Source: Ignavibacteria bacterium
Lineage (GTDB): Bacteria; Bacteroidota; Ignavibacteria; Ignavibacteriales; Melioribacteraceae
DNA length: 5,949 nt
Direction of reading: 5' to 3'
NCBI GenBank assembly: GCA_027347805.1
Contig: DAIEQP010000268.1
Coordinates: forward strand, 1-5,949
Each line of letters starts with the position of its first letter. Position 1 is the stretch's first letter. The notes under the pieces were generated by a model. That model was not told the origin of the DNA, searched no databases, and saw only the letters and a list, made by a program, of their open reading frames with translations. Of the stretch, positions 1-5,883 are shown in pieces. A program made the translations under genes and the position numbers.

Positions 1-804
1 AACCCATTAGCAAGCATAATAACTTCAATTAGTCTTGAGCATACTAACATACTTGGCGAAACAATTGAAAAAATTGCTTATGAAAAAGCAGGTATAATCA
101 AAAAAAATGTCCCGGTATTTACAGGTGAATTAAAAGCAGCTGCATCAAAAGTAATATCCCAAAAAGCTGAGGAGTTGTGCAGCAGTTATAATCCATTTAA
201 CAGTTTTGCCGAAAAGAAAAAAGATTATGTCTGCTTAAATACCAGAATTGGAGAAATTAAAATCTATAAAACTATACTGCCTGGTTTTCATCAATTGATG
301 AATGCTAGCCTGGCCATTAAAGCTGTGACAGAAATTGTTGATGTTAAGCTTCCTACATTAATATCCCGAGGAATTCAAAATGTTATATGGAATTCCAAAA
401 TACAGGGCAGATATGAGGTGTTTTCTTCTAGACCAAGAATCATTTTCGATTCTGCTCATAATCCTGAAGGTGTTGATTGCTTCTTAGAAGAATTCAAAAG
501 AGAATCGGCCAATTATGAAAATAATTATTTGATTTTTGGAGTAATGAAGGATAAAAATTATCTCAAAATGCTGGAACTCTTATCACCTGTTTTTACAAAG
601 ATTTATTTTGCTTCGCTGGATTTTGAAAGGGCCCTGAGTTTTGAGGAATTTAGCCTGGCATCGGGAAGAGCTGGTGTTCAAACGGAACAAGTATTTGATC
701 CTGCAGATTTTGTAAACCAGTTCAAACAAGAGAATCAAAATGACAGCCTGGTAGTTCTTGGAAGTATGTATTTACTGGGTGAAATAAAATCGAAAATTTT
801 ATAG
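1..804 (+). CDS. folC: FolC, bifunctional folylpolyglutamate/dihydrofolate synthase (5' end outside the window)
   Basis: Cytoplasmic ATP-dependent Mur-ligase-family enzyme that joins glutamate to dihydropteroate and/or to folates. The frame is open from base 1 with no start codon in view, so the N-terminal part with the ATP P-loop is missing; 267 residues are visible, about the C-terminal 60% of a usual FolC of 420-440 aa. Central-domain motifs are SLEHTNILGE (visible residues 11-20) and EKAGIIK (28-34), whose lysine matches the carbamylated lysine of E. coli FolC. Then come HQLMNASLAI (97-106), GRYEV (136-140), the C-terminal-domain hallmark DSAHNPEG (150-157), GVMKDKN (180-186) and GSMYLLGE (254-261). 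A TTG at 175-177 in the same frame is an internal codon, because conserved FolC sequence lies before it. The gene ends with TAG at 802-804, and the rho promoter candidate begins 8 bases later. No hairpin terminator is seen. Identity is firm; whether it has both activities cannot be read from this part. Confidence 0.95.
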   Translation, partial: NPLASIITSISLEHTNILGETIEKIAYEKAGIIKKNVPVFTGELKAAASKVISQKAEELCSSYNPFNSFAEKKKDYVCLNTRIGEIKIYKTILPGFHQLMNASLAIKAVTEIVDVKLPTLISRGIQNVIWNSKIQGRYEVFSSRPRIIFDSAHNPEGVDCFLEEFKRESANYENNYLIFGVMKDKNYLKMLELLSPVFTKIYFASLDFERALSFEEFSLASGRAGVQTEQVFDPADFVNQFKQENQNDSLVVLGSMYLLGEIKSKIL

Positions 805-811
805 AAAGGAC

Positions 812-842
812 TTGACATTGAGGCCGGTACAATATAATTTTT
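812..842 (+). promoter_or_regulatory. Putative rho promoter
   Basis: Two readings overlap. The Bacteroidetes-type reading is TTG (812-814), 20 bases, then TAATTTTT (835-842), matching TAnnTTTG except for the last base. The E. coli-type reading is TTGACA (812-817), 15 bases, then TATAAT (833-838): both boxes are perfect but the spacer is shorter than the usual 17. The 20-base spacing equals that of the tRNA promoter candidate at 5884-5914, which favours the first reading. Transcription would begin near 848, giving a leader of about 110 bases before rho. It starts 8 bases after the folC stop, so rho is probably transcribed separately from folC. Confidence 0.5.
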
Positions 843-854
843 CGTCGTGCCTCA
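819..854. repeat. Inverted repeat TGAGGC-N24-GCCTCA around the rho promoter -7 region
   Basis: TGAGGC at 819-824 is mirrored by GCCTCA at 849-854. The half-sites lie 30 bases apart start to start, close to three helical turns, and flank the predicted -10/-7 box. This could be an operator for a dimeric regulator or the base of an RNA structure, but a 6-base dyad in about 150 bases may be chance. Confidence 0.25.
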
Positions 855-903
855 GTAATAATCTGCAGACAATAATTCATTAATTCAATTAACAAGATTC
901 CCC

Positions 904-920
904 AAATTGAAAATCAATTT
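904..920. repeat. Short AT-rich hairpin in the rho leader
   Basis: AAATTGA (904-910) and TCAATTT (914-920) form a perfect 7-base stem with an AAA loop and one G-C pair. No T-tract follows, so it is not an intrinsic terminator. A second dyad, TTAATT-C-AATTAA, lies just upstream at 880-892. Both are in the untranslated leader of rho; any function is unproven, and they may only reflect AT-rich composition. Confidence 0.3.
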
Positions 921-947
921 TAGCAAATCAGTTTGATAATAAAGAAT

Positions 948-951
948 AGGA
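948..951 (+). promoter_or_regulatory. Ribosome binding site of rho (AGGA)
   Basis: AGGA ends 7 bases before the ATG at 959, a normal Shine-Dalgarno distance. It would be 13 bases from the next in-frame ATG at 965, which supports the start at 959. It is the only clear Shine-Dalgarno sequence in the window. Confidence 0.6.
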
Positions 952-958
952 CTTCCCC

Positions 959-2212
959 ATGCCAATGGATATTTCAGAACTGCAATCGAAGAAAATTGTA
1001 GACCTCTACAAGATTGCAAAAGACTTCGGTCTAATCGGTTATAGCGATCTTCGCAAACAAGAACTCATTTTCAAAATTCTTGAAGCACAATCTCAGAAAG
1101 ATGGTTTAACTTTCTCTAAAGGTGTGTTGGAAGTTCTTGCCGATGGTTACGGATTTCTTCGCTCTGCGGATTATAATTATCTGCCATCTCCGGATGATAT
1201 CTACGTTTCCCCGTCACAAATTAAAAGATTCAGTTTACGAACTGGTGATTATGTAAGCGGCCAGGTTCGTCCTCCAAAAGAGGGGGAAAGATTTTTCGCT
1301 CTGCTTCGTGTAGAAGCTGTTAACGGGAAGGACCCGGAAGCAATTAGAGAAAGAACTTTATTTGATAACCTTACTCCACTTTATCCAATTAAGAGATTAA
1401 AATTGGAATCTGCACCAGGTGAATACTCAATGCGTATCATAGATATGCTTTCACCAATCGGAAAAGGGCAGAGAGGTTTAATTGTTTCTCCTCCTAAAGC
1501 TGGTAAGACTATTCTGCTTCAAAAAGTGGCAAATTCTATTTCAAGAAATCACCCTGAAGTAAAAATTATTATGTTGTTAATTGATGAACGCCCTGAAGAA
1601 GTAACTGATATGCAGCGTTCGGTTCAGGCAGAAGTAATCAGTTCAACTTTTGATGAACCGGCTGAACGTCACGTTCAGGTTGCAAACATGGTTATTGAAA
1701 AAGCAAAAAGAATGGTTGAAGCCGGTGATGATGTAGTAATTCTTCTTGACTCTATTACACGTCTTGCACGCGCTCACAATACTGTTATTCCTCATAGCGG
1801 AAGAATTCTTTCTGGTGGTGTGGATGCAAATGCACTTCATAAACCAAAAAGATTTTTCGGTTCTGCTCGTAATACTGAAGAATCTGGAAGTTTGACTATT
1901 ATAGCAACAGCATTAATTGATACCGGAAGCAGAATGGATGAAGTTATTTTTGAAGAATTTAAGGGAACCGGTAATATGGAATTGGTTCTCGACAGAACTT
2001 TATCTGATAAGAGAATCTTCCCGGCTATCGATGTTAATAAATCCGGTACAAGAAAAGAGGAACTACTTCTTAAAGAAGATGAATTAAATAAAATCTGGAT
2101 TCTAAGAAAAATACTTGCCGATTTCGATTCATCAGAAGCAATGGAATTTGTCCTAGATAAAATGAGAGGGACAAAAAATAATAAAGAATTTATGATGAGT
2201 ATGAATAGCTAA
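959..2212 (+). CDS. rho: Transcription termination factor Rho
   Basis: Hexameric RNA-dependent ATPase and helicase that loads on nascent RNA and ends transcription. Its 417 aa match the E. coli length (419) and align over the whole protein. The N-terminal helical domain is at about 1-48, followed by the cold-shock-like RNA-binding domain with GYGFLRSAD (63-71). The RecA-like ATPase core follows: Walker A SPPKAGKT (177-184), LLIDERPEE (206-214) with the catalytic glutamate at about 210, Walker B VVILLDSITR (259-268), the Q-loop GGVDANALH (286-294), and the arginine finger in SGTRKEELL (362-370). Bicyclomycin-contact residues look conserved (P179, R211, S265 by alignment). There is no long low-complexity N-terminal insertion of the kind seen in many Bacteroidetes Rho proteins. 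The start at 959 has AGGA 7 bases upstream; ATG 965 is a possible alternative. The G-poor leader is compatible with the Rho autoregulation known in other bacteria. The stop is TAA, 17 bases before pdxA, so it probably heads that operon. Confidence 0.98.
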   Translation: MPMDISELQSKKIVDLYKIAKDFGLIGYSDLRKQELIFKILEAQSQKDGLTFSKGVLEVLADGYGFLRSADYNYLPSPDDIYVSPSQIKRFSLRTGDYVSGQVRPPKEGERFFALLRVEAVNGKDPEAIRERTLFDNLTPLYPIKRLKLESAPGEYSMRIIDMLSPIGKGQRGLIVSPPKAGKTILLQKVANSISRNHPEVKIIMLLIDERPEEVTDMQRSVQAEVISSTFDEPAERHVQVANMVIEKAKRMVEAGDDVVILLDSITRLARAHNTVIPHSGRILSGGVDANALHKPKRFFGSARNTEESGSLTIIATALIDTGSRMDEVIFEEFKGTGNMELVLDRTLSDKRIFPAIDVNKSGTRKEELLLKEDELNKIWILRKILADFDSSEAMEFVLDKMRGTKNNKEFMMSMNS

Positions 2213-2229
2213 ACAAAATATGTTATGCT

Positions 2230-3222
2230 ATGAATACTTTAATATTCACATGCGGCGATGTTAATGGAATTGGACCTGAAATTGTCTTAAAAACAATTAG
2301 CAAAATTTTTAACCCGGCAAAGAGAAGAATAATCTTCCTTTGCCCGGCTAATGTATTTGAAAAAACCGCTGCATTATATAATCCTTCTTTCCCGTTTCAT
2401 ATTATTAAATCAAAAGAATCTATCCAGGATTCATCTCATAATGTTTTTATTTATGATTTCAATAAAGTAAAACAGGATATTGGCAAACCTACAAAGCATT
2501 CCGGAAAATGTGCATCTGAAGCAATTGAACTTTCATATCAATTATCCTCCGCACTTGTTAATTCAGCAATAATAACAGCACCAATTTCTAAAACTGCATT
2601 TGAATTAGCCGGAATAGCATTCCCTGGTCAAACTGAATATTATGCTAAACTTTCGGATTCAGAAAAATATTTGATGGTTTTCCTGTCAAAAAAATTAATC
2701 TGTGCTTTGCAAACAATTCACGAACCGATTGAAAAAGTATCCAGATTATTATCAAAAGAAAAAATTATACAAACAATCGAAATCCTTTCTCAATCGTTAG
2801 TCAAAGATTTGGGTGTTAAGAATCCTTCAATTGGTGTACTTGGTTTGAATCCGCACGCAGGTGAAGAGGGAAGAATTGGTGGAGAAGAAAAGAAAATTAT
2901 TTCACCAGCTATAAAGTAAATTAAAAATAAAAATATTGCCGGGCCGTTTGTCCCAGATGCCTATTTTGCTACAAAACGGTTCAATGAATTTGATGCAACT
3001 CTGGGTATGTATCATGATCAGGTATTAATTCCATTTAAAATGCTTTGCTTTGATAAAGGAGTGAATTTTACTGCAGGACTTACAGTAATCAGAACATCTC
3101 CCGATCACGGAACAGCATATGATATTTCTGAACTTGGAATTGCCGATCCTAAAAGTATGATTGAAGCAGTATATTGGGCTGAAAAAATTATTGCCAATAG
3201 AAAAAAAATCAATGGCATCTAA
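2230..3222 (+). pseudogene. pdxA: PdxA, 4-hydroxythreonine-4-phosphate dehydrogenase, interrupted by an in-frame TAA
   Basis: PdxA is an NAD(P)-dependent homodimeric enzyme of the DXP-dependent vitamin B6 (PLP) pathway; it oxidises 4-phosphohydroxy-L-threonine and works with PdxJ. Read through the stop, the frame has 330 codons, against 329 aa in E. coli, with the expected motifs in order: GDVNGIGPEI (9-18), TAPISK (116-121), FPGQTEYYA (131-139), NPHAGEEG (207-214), MYHDQ (260-264), GVNF (277-280) and IRTSPDHGTA (287-296). Metal-ligand histidines align at H164, H209 and H262; likely substrate contacts are K270, N279 and R288. Codon 230 is TAA (2917-2919), leaving a 229-residue front part (2230-2919) and a back part whose first ATG is at 3007. 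The frame does not change and there is no other stop, so one substitution, such as GAA or CAA to TAA, explains it. The front part lacks one metal ligand and three substrate residues. The usual GHTE is GQTE here. ATG 2230 is 17 bases after rho, with no Shine-Dalgarno sequence. Family assignment is firm; true pseudogene versus sequence error is open. Confidence 0.85.
2917..2919 (+). other. Premature in-frame TAA codon inside pdxA
   Basis: TAA follows the codons for SPAIK, and the same frame continues with IKNKNIAGPFVPDAYF, ordinary PdxA sequence. In homologues this point lies in a helix leading to the GP(F/L)xxD segment. Rho, the methyltransferase, ftsE, adk and tadA all end normally with TAA, so the codon is not reassigned in this genome. 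It is not TGA, so selenocysteine does not apply. Confidence 0.9.
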
Positions 3223-3952
3223 AACTTATTCATATCTCGCCGATGTTTACAACGATATGATGCGTTTTATTGATTATAGAACGTGGGCAAAATATATAAT
3301 TGTATTAAGCCGGCTGACCGGAAATAAAAATAAAAGTGCATTAGAAATTGCAGGGGGAAGCGGTACACTGGCTAAATTACTTTACAATAGATTTTCATTT
3401 TATGTCTTATCGGATTTATCTTCCGAGATGCTTGCTAATTCTTCGCCTGTTGTCAAAAACAAAATAAGCTGCAGCTTTTATAATTTACCTTTCAAAAAGA
3501 AATTTAATTTTGTTTTTAGCACTTTCGATAGTGTAAATTATATACTGACAAAAAAGAATTTTGTTTTAATGCTTGAAGAAGTGGCAAATATTCTTGAGGA
3601 TGATGGTGTTTTTACTTTTGATGTCAGTCTCGAAAGGAATAGTTTAAAACATCTGAAAAATTTGAACAGACAGGGAGAAGTAAATGGTATTAAATATTTC
3701 CAGAAAAGCATTTACAATCCCAAAACAAGAATTCATACAAACCGTTTTGATATAATTCTTGCTGATGGCGAAAAGGTTCAGGAAATACATAAACAAAGAG
3801 TTTATCTTTTTAATGATTATTTCCAGATGATTGATAAATCGGATTTTTATGTTTACGGATGTTATAAAACATTTTCTTTTGATGACGCAGATGAATCTGC
3901 GGAGAGAGCACAATTTATTTTGAAAAAGAGAAAACCAAATGCTCACATTTAA
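3212..3952 (+). CDS. Class I SAM-dependent methyltransferase, substrate unknown
   Basis: A 246-residue soluble protein with a Rossmann-type methyltransferase fold. It begins MASKTYSYLADVYNDMM, matching the N-terminal Y-x-x-LA-x-xYD-x-xM pattern common in the Methyltransf_25/11-like group. Motif I, the SAM-binding glycine loop, is LEIAGGSGT (44-52), a variant of the usual LDLGCGTG. An acidic post-I strand is DLSSEML (68-74), FDSVNYIL (105-112) lies in the motif II area, and LEDDGVFTFDV (128-138) is the strand-turn after it. ATG 3212 was preferred over an in-frame ATG at 3161 because the latter would place 17 extra residues inside pdxA and family similarity starts at MASKTY. The start lies 11 bases inside pdxA, and the 3' end overlaps ftsE by 14 bases, so it is probably translated by coupling; no Shine-Dalgarno sequence is seen. 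The substrate cannot be inferred: neighbours in B6 synthesis and cell division give no clear hint. Confidence 0.85.
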   Translation: MASKTYSYLADVYNDMMRFIDYRTWAKYIIVLSRLTGNKNKSALEIAGGSGTLAKLLYNRFSFYVLSDLSSEMLANSSPVVKNKISCSFYNLPFKKKFNFVFSTFDSVNYILTKKNFVLMLEEVANILEDDGVFTFDVSLERNSLKHLKNLNRQGEVNGIKYFQKSIYNPKTRIHTNRFDIILADGEKVQEIHKQRVYLFNDYFQMIDKSDFYVYGCYKTFSFDDADESAERAQFILKKRKPNAHI

Positions 3953-4613
3953 TCATGTTGATTTTAGTTTTACCAACCAGCCTGTTTTTAACGATTTGAA
4001 TCTTCAAATTGATCAGGGAGATTTTGTTTTTTTAATTGGGAAAAGCGGTGTTGGAAAAACAACTCTGATGAGAATGATTTATATGGATCTGTTGCCTCAA
4101 AATGGTTATGTGGAGATTGGCGAGTATTCTTCCGATACAATCCGCGAAAAAGAACTTCCTTATTTGAGAAGAAAATTGGGAATTGTATTCCAGGACTACC
4201 AGCTGCTTGACGATAGAAATGTATTTGATAACCTTGCTTTTGTTTTACAAGTAACAGGAGTTCCCCGCAAACAGATTAAAAGGAAAGTTCTCCATGCTCT
4301 TACAGATGTTGGTCTGGCTCATAAACAGAATAACATGCCTAATCAGCTTTCAGGCGGAGAAAAACAAAGAGTTGCAATTGCCCGGGCTATAATTAATGAC
4401 CCGGCTCTTGTAATTGCAGATGAACCTACTGGAAATTTAGATCCTGAAACTTCTGATGAGATTGTCGAAATTCTAAAAAAAATTAACCAAAGAGGAACAT
4501 CGATTCTTCTTGCCACTCATAATTATGAACTTGTAAGAAAAATCGATGCTAAAATTATTCGTCTTGAAAATGGTAAAGCTGTTAAAGTTTTAATCAGGAA
4601 AAAAGAAGACTAA
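3939..4613 (+). CDS. ftsE: FtsE, cell-division ABC-transporter-type ATPase
   Basis: Cytoplasmic ATPase that pairs with the membrane protein FtsX; in other bacteria FtsEX activates peptidoglycan hydrolases at the division site instead of transporting a solute. Its 224 aa are typical for the family (222 in E. coli). Motifs are Walker A GKSGVGKTT (34-42), Q-loop VFQDYQLL (83-90) followed by DDRNVFDNLAF, which resembles the FtsE-specific VFQDFRLLPDRTVYENVAF-type stretch, signature LSGGEKQR (137-144), Walker B LVIADEP (157-163) with catalytic E162, and switch histidine H194 in LATHN. The ATG at 3939 lies inside the end of the methyltransferase gene (14-base overlap), preceded only by a weak purine run. 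No ftsX follows: the next gene is adk on the other strand. ftsE and ftsX are separated in many Bacteroidetes-related genomes as well. A LolD/MacB-type ATPase is the main alternative, but the Q-loop region favours FtsE. Confidence 0.9.
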   Translation: MLTFNHVDFSFTNQPVFNDLNLQIDQGDFVFLIGKSGVGKTTLMRMIYMDLLPQNGYVEIGEYSSDTIREKELPYLRRKLGIVFQDYQLLDDRNVFDNLAFVLQVTGVPRKQIKRKVLHALTDVGLAHKQNNMPNQLSGGEKQRVAIARAIINDPALVIADEPTGNLDPETSDEIVEILKKINQRGTSILLATHNYELVRKIDAKIIRLENGKAVKVLIRKKED

Positions 4614-5258
4614 TTAATTCTTTAATGCAGACAGAATTGCAATTTTAATTTCTTCAATTGTTCCGGTCCCGTCAATTTCAATTACATGTGATTTATTCTT
4701 ATAGAAATCAAACACAGGTGCAGTCTGTTCATGATATAATTTCAAACGGTTTTTAATTACTTCTTCATCGTCATCTTTACGTTTATAATAGCTGTTTTGC
4801 GATTGACATTTCGGGCATGTGAAATTGTCTGTAACTACATCTTTAGTCAATATATTCCCGCATGTATTACAAACCAATCGATTTGAAATTCTCTGGACCA
4901 TTACTTCATCTTTAGCTTCAAGCTTTATTAAGTGAATTGTTTCGGGTCCAAGTTCTTCAAATATTTTTGATAGAATTTCAGCCTGAGCCAATGTTCTTGG
5001 ATAGCCATCAAGAATATAACCGTTTTTACATCTGTCTTCTTTAAGCGCATCTTTCAGCATTCCGGCAACTATATCATCCGGTACCAACCCTCCGGATTCT
5101 ACAATGGATTTAGCTTTTAATCCTAATTCAGTTTCATTTTTGATTGCTGCTCTAAGGATATCGCCGGTAGATATGTGAGCAATATCCAATTCTAAAGCAA
5201 TCATTTTCGCTTGTGTTCCTTTACCAACGCCAGGAGCGCCAAATATTATTATTCGCAT
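4614..5258 (-). CDS. adk: Adenylate kinase, long form with zinc-type LID
   Basis: Cytosolic enzyme for ATP + AMP = 2 ADP, central to adenylate balance. Its 214 aa equal the E. coli length. The P-loop is GAPGVGKGTQ (7-16), the AMP-binding region is about 30-59 and starts STGDILR with R36, DGYPRT (84-89) includes R88, and the LID runs from about 123 to 160. Four cysteines at 130, 133, 148 and 151 (C-x2-C-x14-C-x2-C) predict a structural zinc knuckle in the LID, as in Gram-positive enzymes and unlike E. coli. The ATG at 5258-5256 (minus strand) is the only sensible start, since MRIIIFGAPG is the family N-terminus; there is no Shine-Dalgarno sequence. Its TAA stop lies directly against the ftsE stop with no base between. 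It lies 85 bases downstream of tadA and may be cotranscribed with it or use its own weak promoter. Confidence 0.97.
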   Translation of the reverse strand: MRIIIFGAPGVGKGTQAKMIALELDIAHISTGDILRAAIKNETELGLKAKSIVESGGLVPDDIVAGMLKDALKEDRCKNGYILDGYPRTLAQAEILSKIFEELGPETIHLIKLEAKDEVMVQRISNRLVCNTCGNILTKDVVTDNFTCPKCQSQNSYYKRKDDDEEVIKNRLKLYHEQTAPVFDFYKNKSHVIEIDGTGTIEEIKIAILSALKN

Positions 5259-5304
5259 ATGATAAATTATTTTTGGTGAGAATTATATGAATTAAATAAC
5301 GGGC

Positions 5305-5336
5305 GAAACTTAATGAGTTTTCTTAAAAATTGCCAA
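5305..5336 (-). promoter_or_regulatory. Possible adk promoter (weak)
   Basis: Read on the minus strand, TTG (5336-5334), 21 bases, then TAAGTTTC (5312-5305) resembles the Bacteroidetes form TTG-N19..21-TAnnTTTG except for the last base. It lies in the 85-base gap between tadA and adk, about 50 bases before the adk start. Such a loose motif occurs often by chance in AT-rich DNA. Confidence 0.3.
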
Positions 5337-5343
5337 AAAAGTC

Positions 5344-5817
5344 TTATTTGTTTTGGAGATTTCTTTTCCCTGCAAAAAAGTTTTCCAATAATGTTTTTGA
5401 TTCATCTGAATATACACCTGAATATACTTCGGGGGTATGATTGTATTTGCCGCTTGAAATAATATTAAATAAAGAACCGCATGCCCCGAATTTCGGTTCG
5501 AATGTTCCAAAATAAATTTTGCTGATCCTTGAAAGAAGGATTGCACCGGCACACATTACACAAGGTTCAACAGTAACATATAATTCACATTCATCTAAAA
5601 ATTTTGATTGAAGATGATTAGCAGCAGCTGTTATTGCAATCATCTCTGCATGTGCAGTTGCGTCTTTCAATTTTTCAGTTTGGTTATAACCGCGACCGAT
5701 TATTTTTCCTTTATGAACTATAACAGCTCCGATCGGAACTTCGTCCTGATCAATTGCGGTTTCTGCCTGCTGTAATGCCGCATACATATATTTATAAACT
5801 TCTTGAGAAAAGAGCAT
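5344..5817 (-). CDS. tadA: TadA, tRNA-specific adenosine-34 deaminase
   Basis: Zinc-dependent homodimeric deaminase that converts A34 to inosine in the wobble position of tRNA-Arg(ACG), letting one tRNA read CGU, CGC and CGA. From ATG 5817 the protein is 157 aa, typical for TadA. The zinc site is complete: HAE (56-58), with catalytic glutamate E58 and ligand H56, and PCVMC (85-89) giving C86 and C89. Other hallmarks are EVPIGAVIV (26-34), GRGYNQTE (41-48), the C-terminal GACGSLFNI (111-119) and YNHTPEV (125-131), as in E. coli TadA. TTG 5826 and GTG 5823 lie upstream in frame, but ATG 5817 is preferred because MLFSQEVYKYMYAALQQA fits the family N-terminus. Only a weak GGTG precedes it. It is divergent from a partial tRNA gene that may be its substrate. 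Guanine or cytosine deaminases share the fold, but the motifs fit TadA best. Confidence 0.93.
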   Translation of the reverse strand: MLFSQEVYKYMYAALQQAETAIDQDEVPIGAVIVHKGKIIGRGYNQTEKLKDATAHAEMIAITAAANHLQSKFLDECELYVTVEPCVMCAGAILLSRISKIYFGTFEPKFGACGSLFNIISSGKYNHTPEVYSGVYSDESKTLLENFFAGKRNLQNK

Positions 5818-5883
5818 AAACACCAAAAAAATTCTGTAAAAATATAATTAAAAATTTTGTTGATAAAGAATGTTATCACTTCG

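Noticed and set aside
175..804. A 209-aa gene starting at TTG 175
   Set aside because: Conserved FolC motifs (SLEHTNILGE, EKAGIIK) lie upstream in the same open frame, so the gene begins before the window.
1643..1840. Minus-strand open frame inside rho
   Set aside because: It lies wholly within the highly conserved ATPase core of rho; no family resemblance; a shadow frame.
2917..2919. Reassigned or recoded TAA
   Set aside because: Rho, the methyltransferase, ftsE, adk and tadA all end properly at TAA, so a genome-wide reassignment is excluded. No recoding signal could be recognised nearby.
2900..3007. Frameshift in pdxA
   Set aside because: Both halves are in the same frame and homologous residues lie directly on both sides of the stop, so a substitution is enough; two compensating indels are less likely.
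3161..3211. Longer methyltransferase start at ATG 3161
   Set aside because: It would add 17 residues from pdxA coding sequence with no family match; ATG 3212 fits the conserved N-terminus.
3007..3222. Separate small gene of 71 codons downstream of the pdxA stop
   Set aside because: It is the C-terminal end of PdxA in the same frame. It has no ribosome binding site, and PdxA-like sequence continues upstream of its ATG to the TAA, so it is not an independent gene.
3644..3946. Minus-strand open frame opposite the methyltransferase
   Set aside because: Low-complexity, hydrophobic product typical of the complement of AT-rich coding DNA; no recognisable domain.
4590..4625. Intrinsic bidirectional terminator between ftsE and adk
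   Set aside because: The dyad is only six A/T-rich pairs with no GC stem or clear T-tract; too weak to call.
5839..5846. tadA promoter -7 box (TATATTTT on the minus strand)
   Set aside because: No TTG at 19-21 bases upstream; in DNA this AT-rich the match alone is not evidence.
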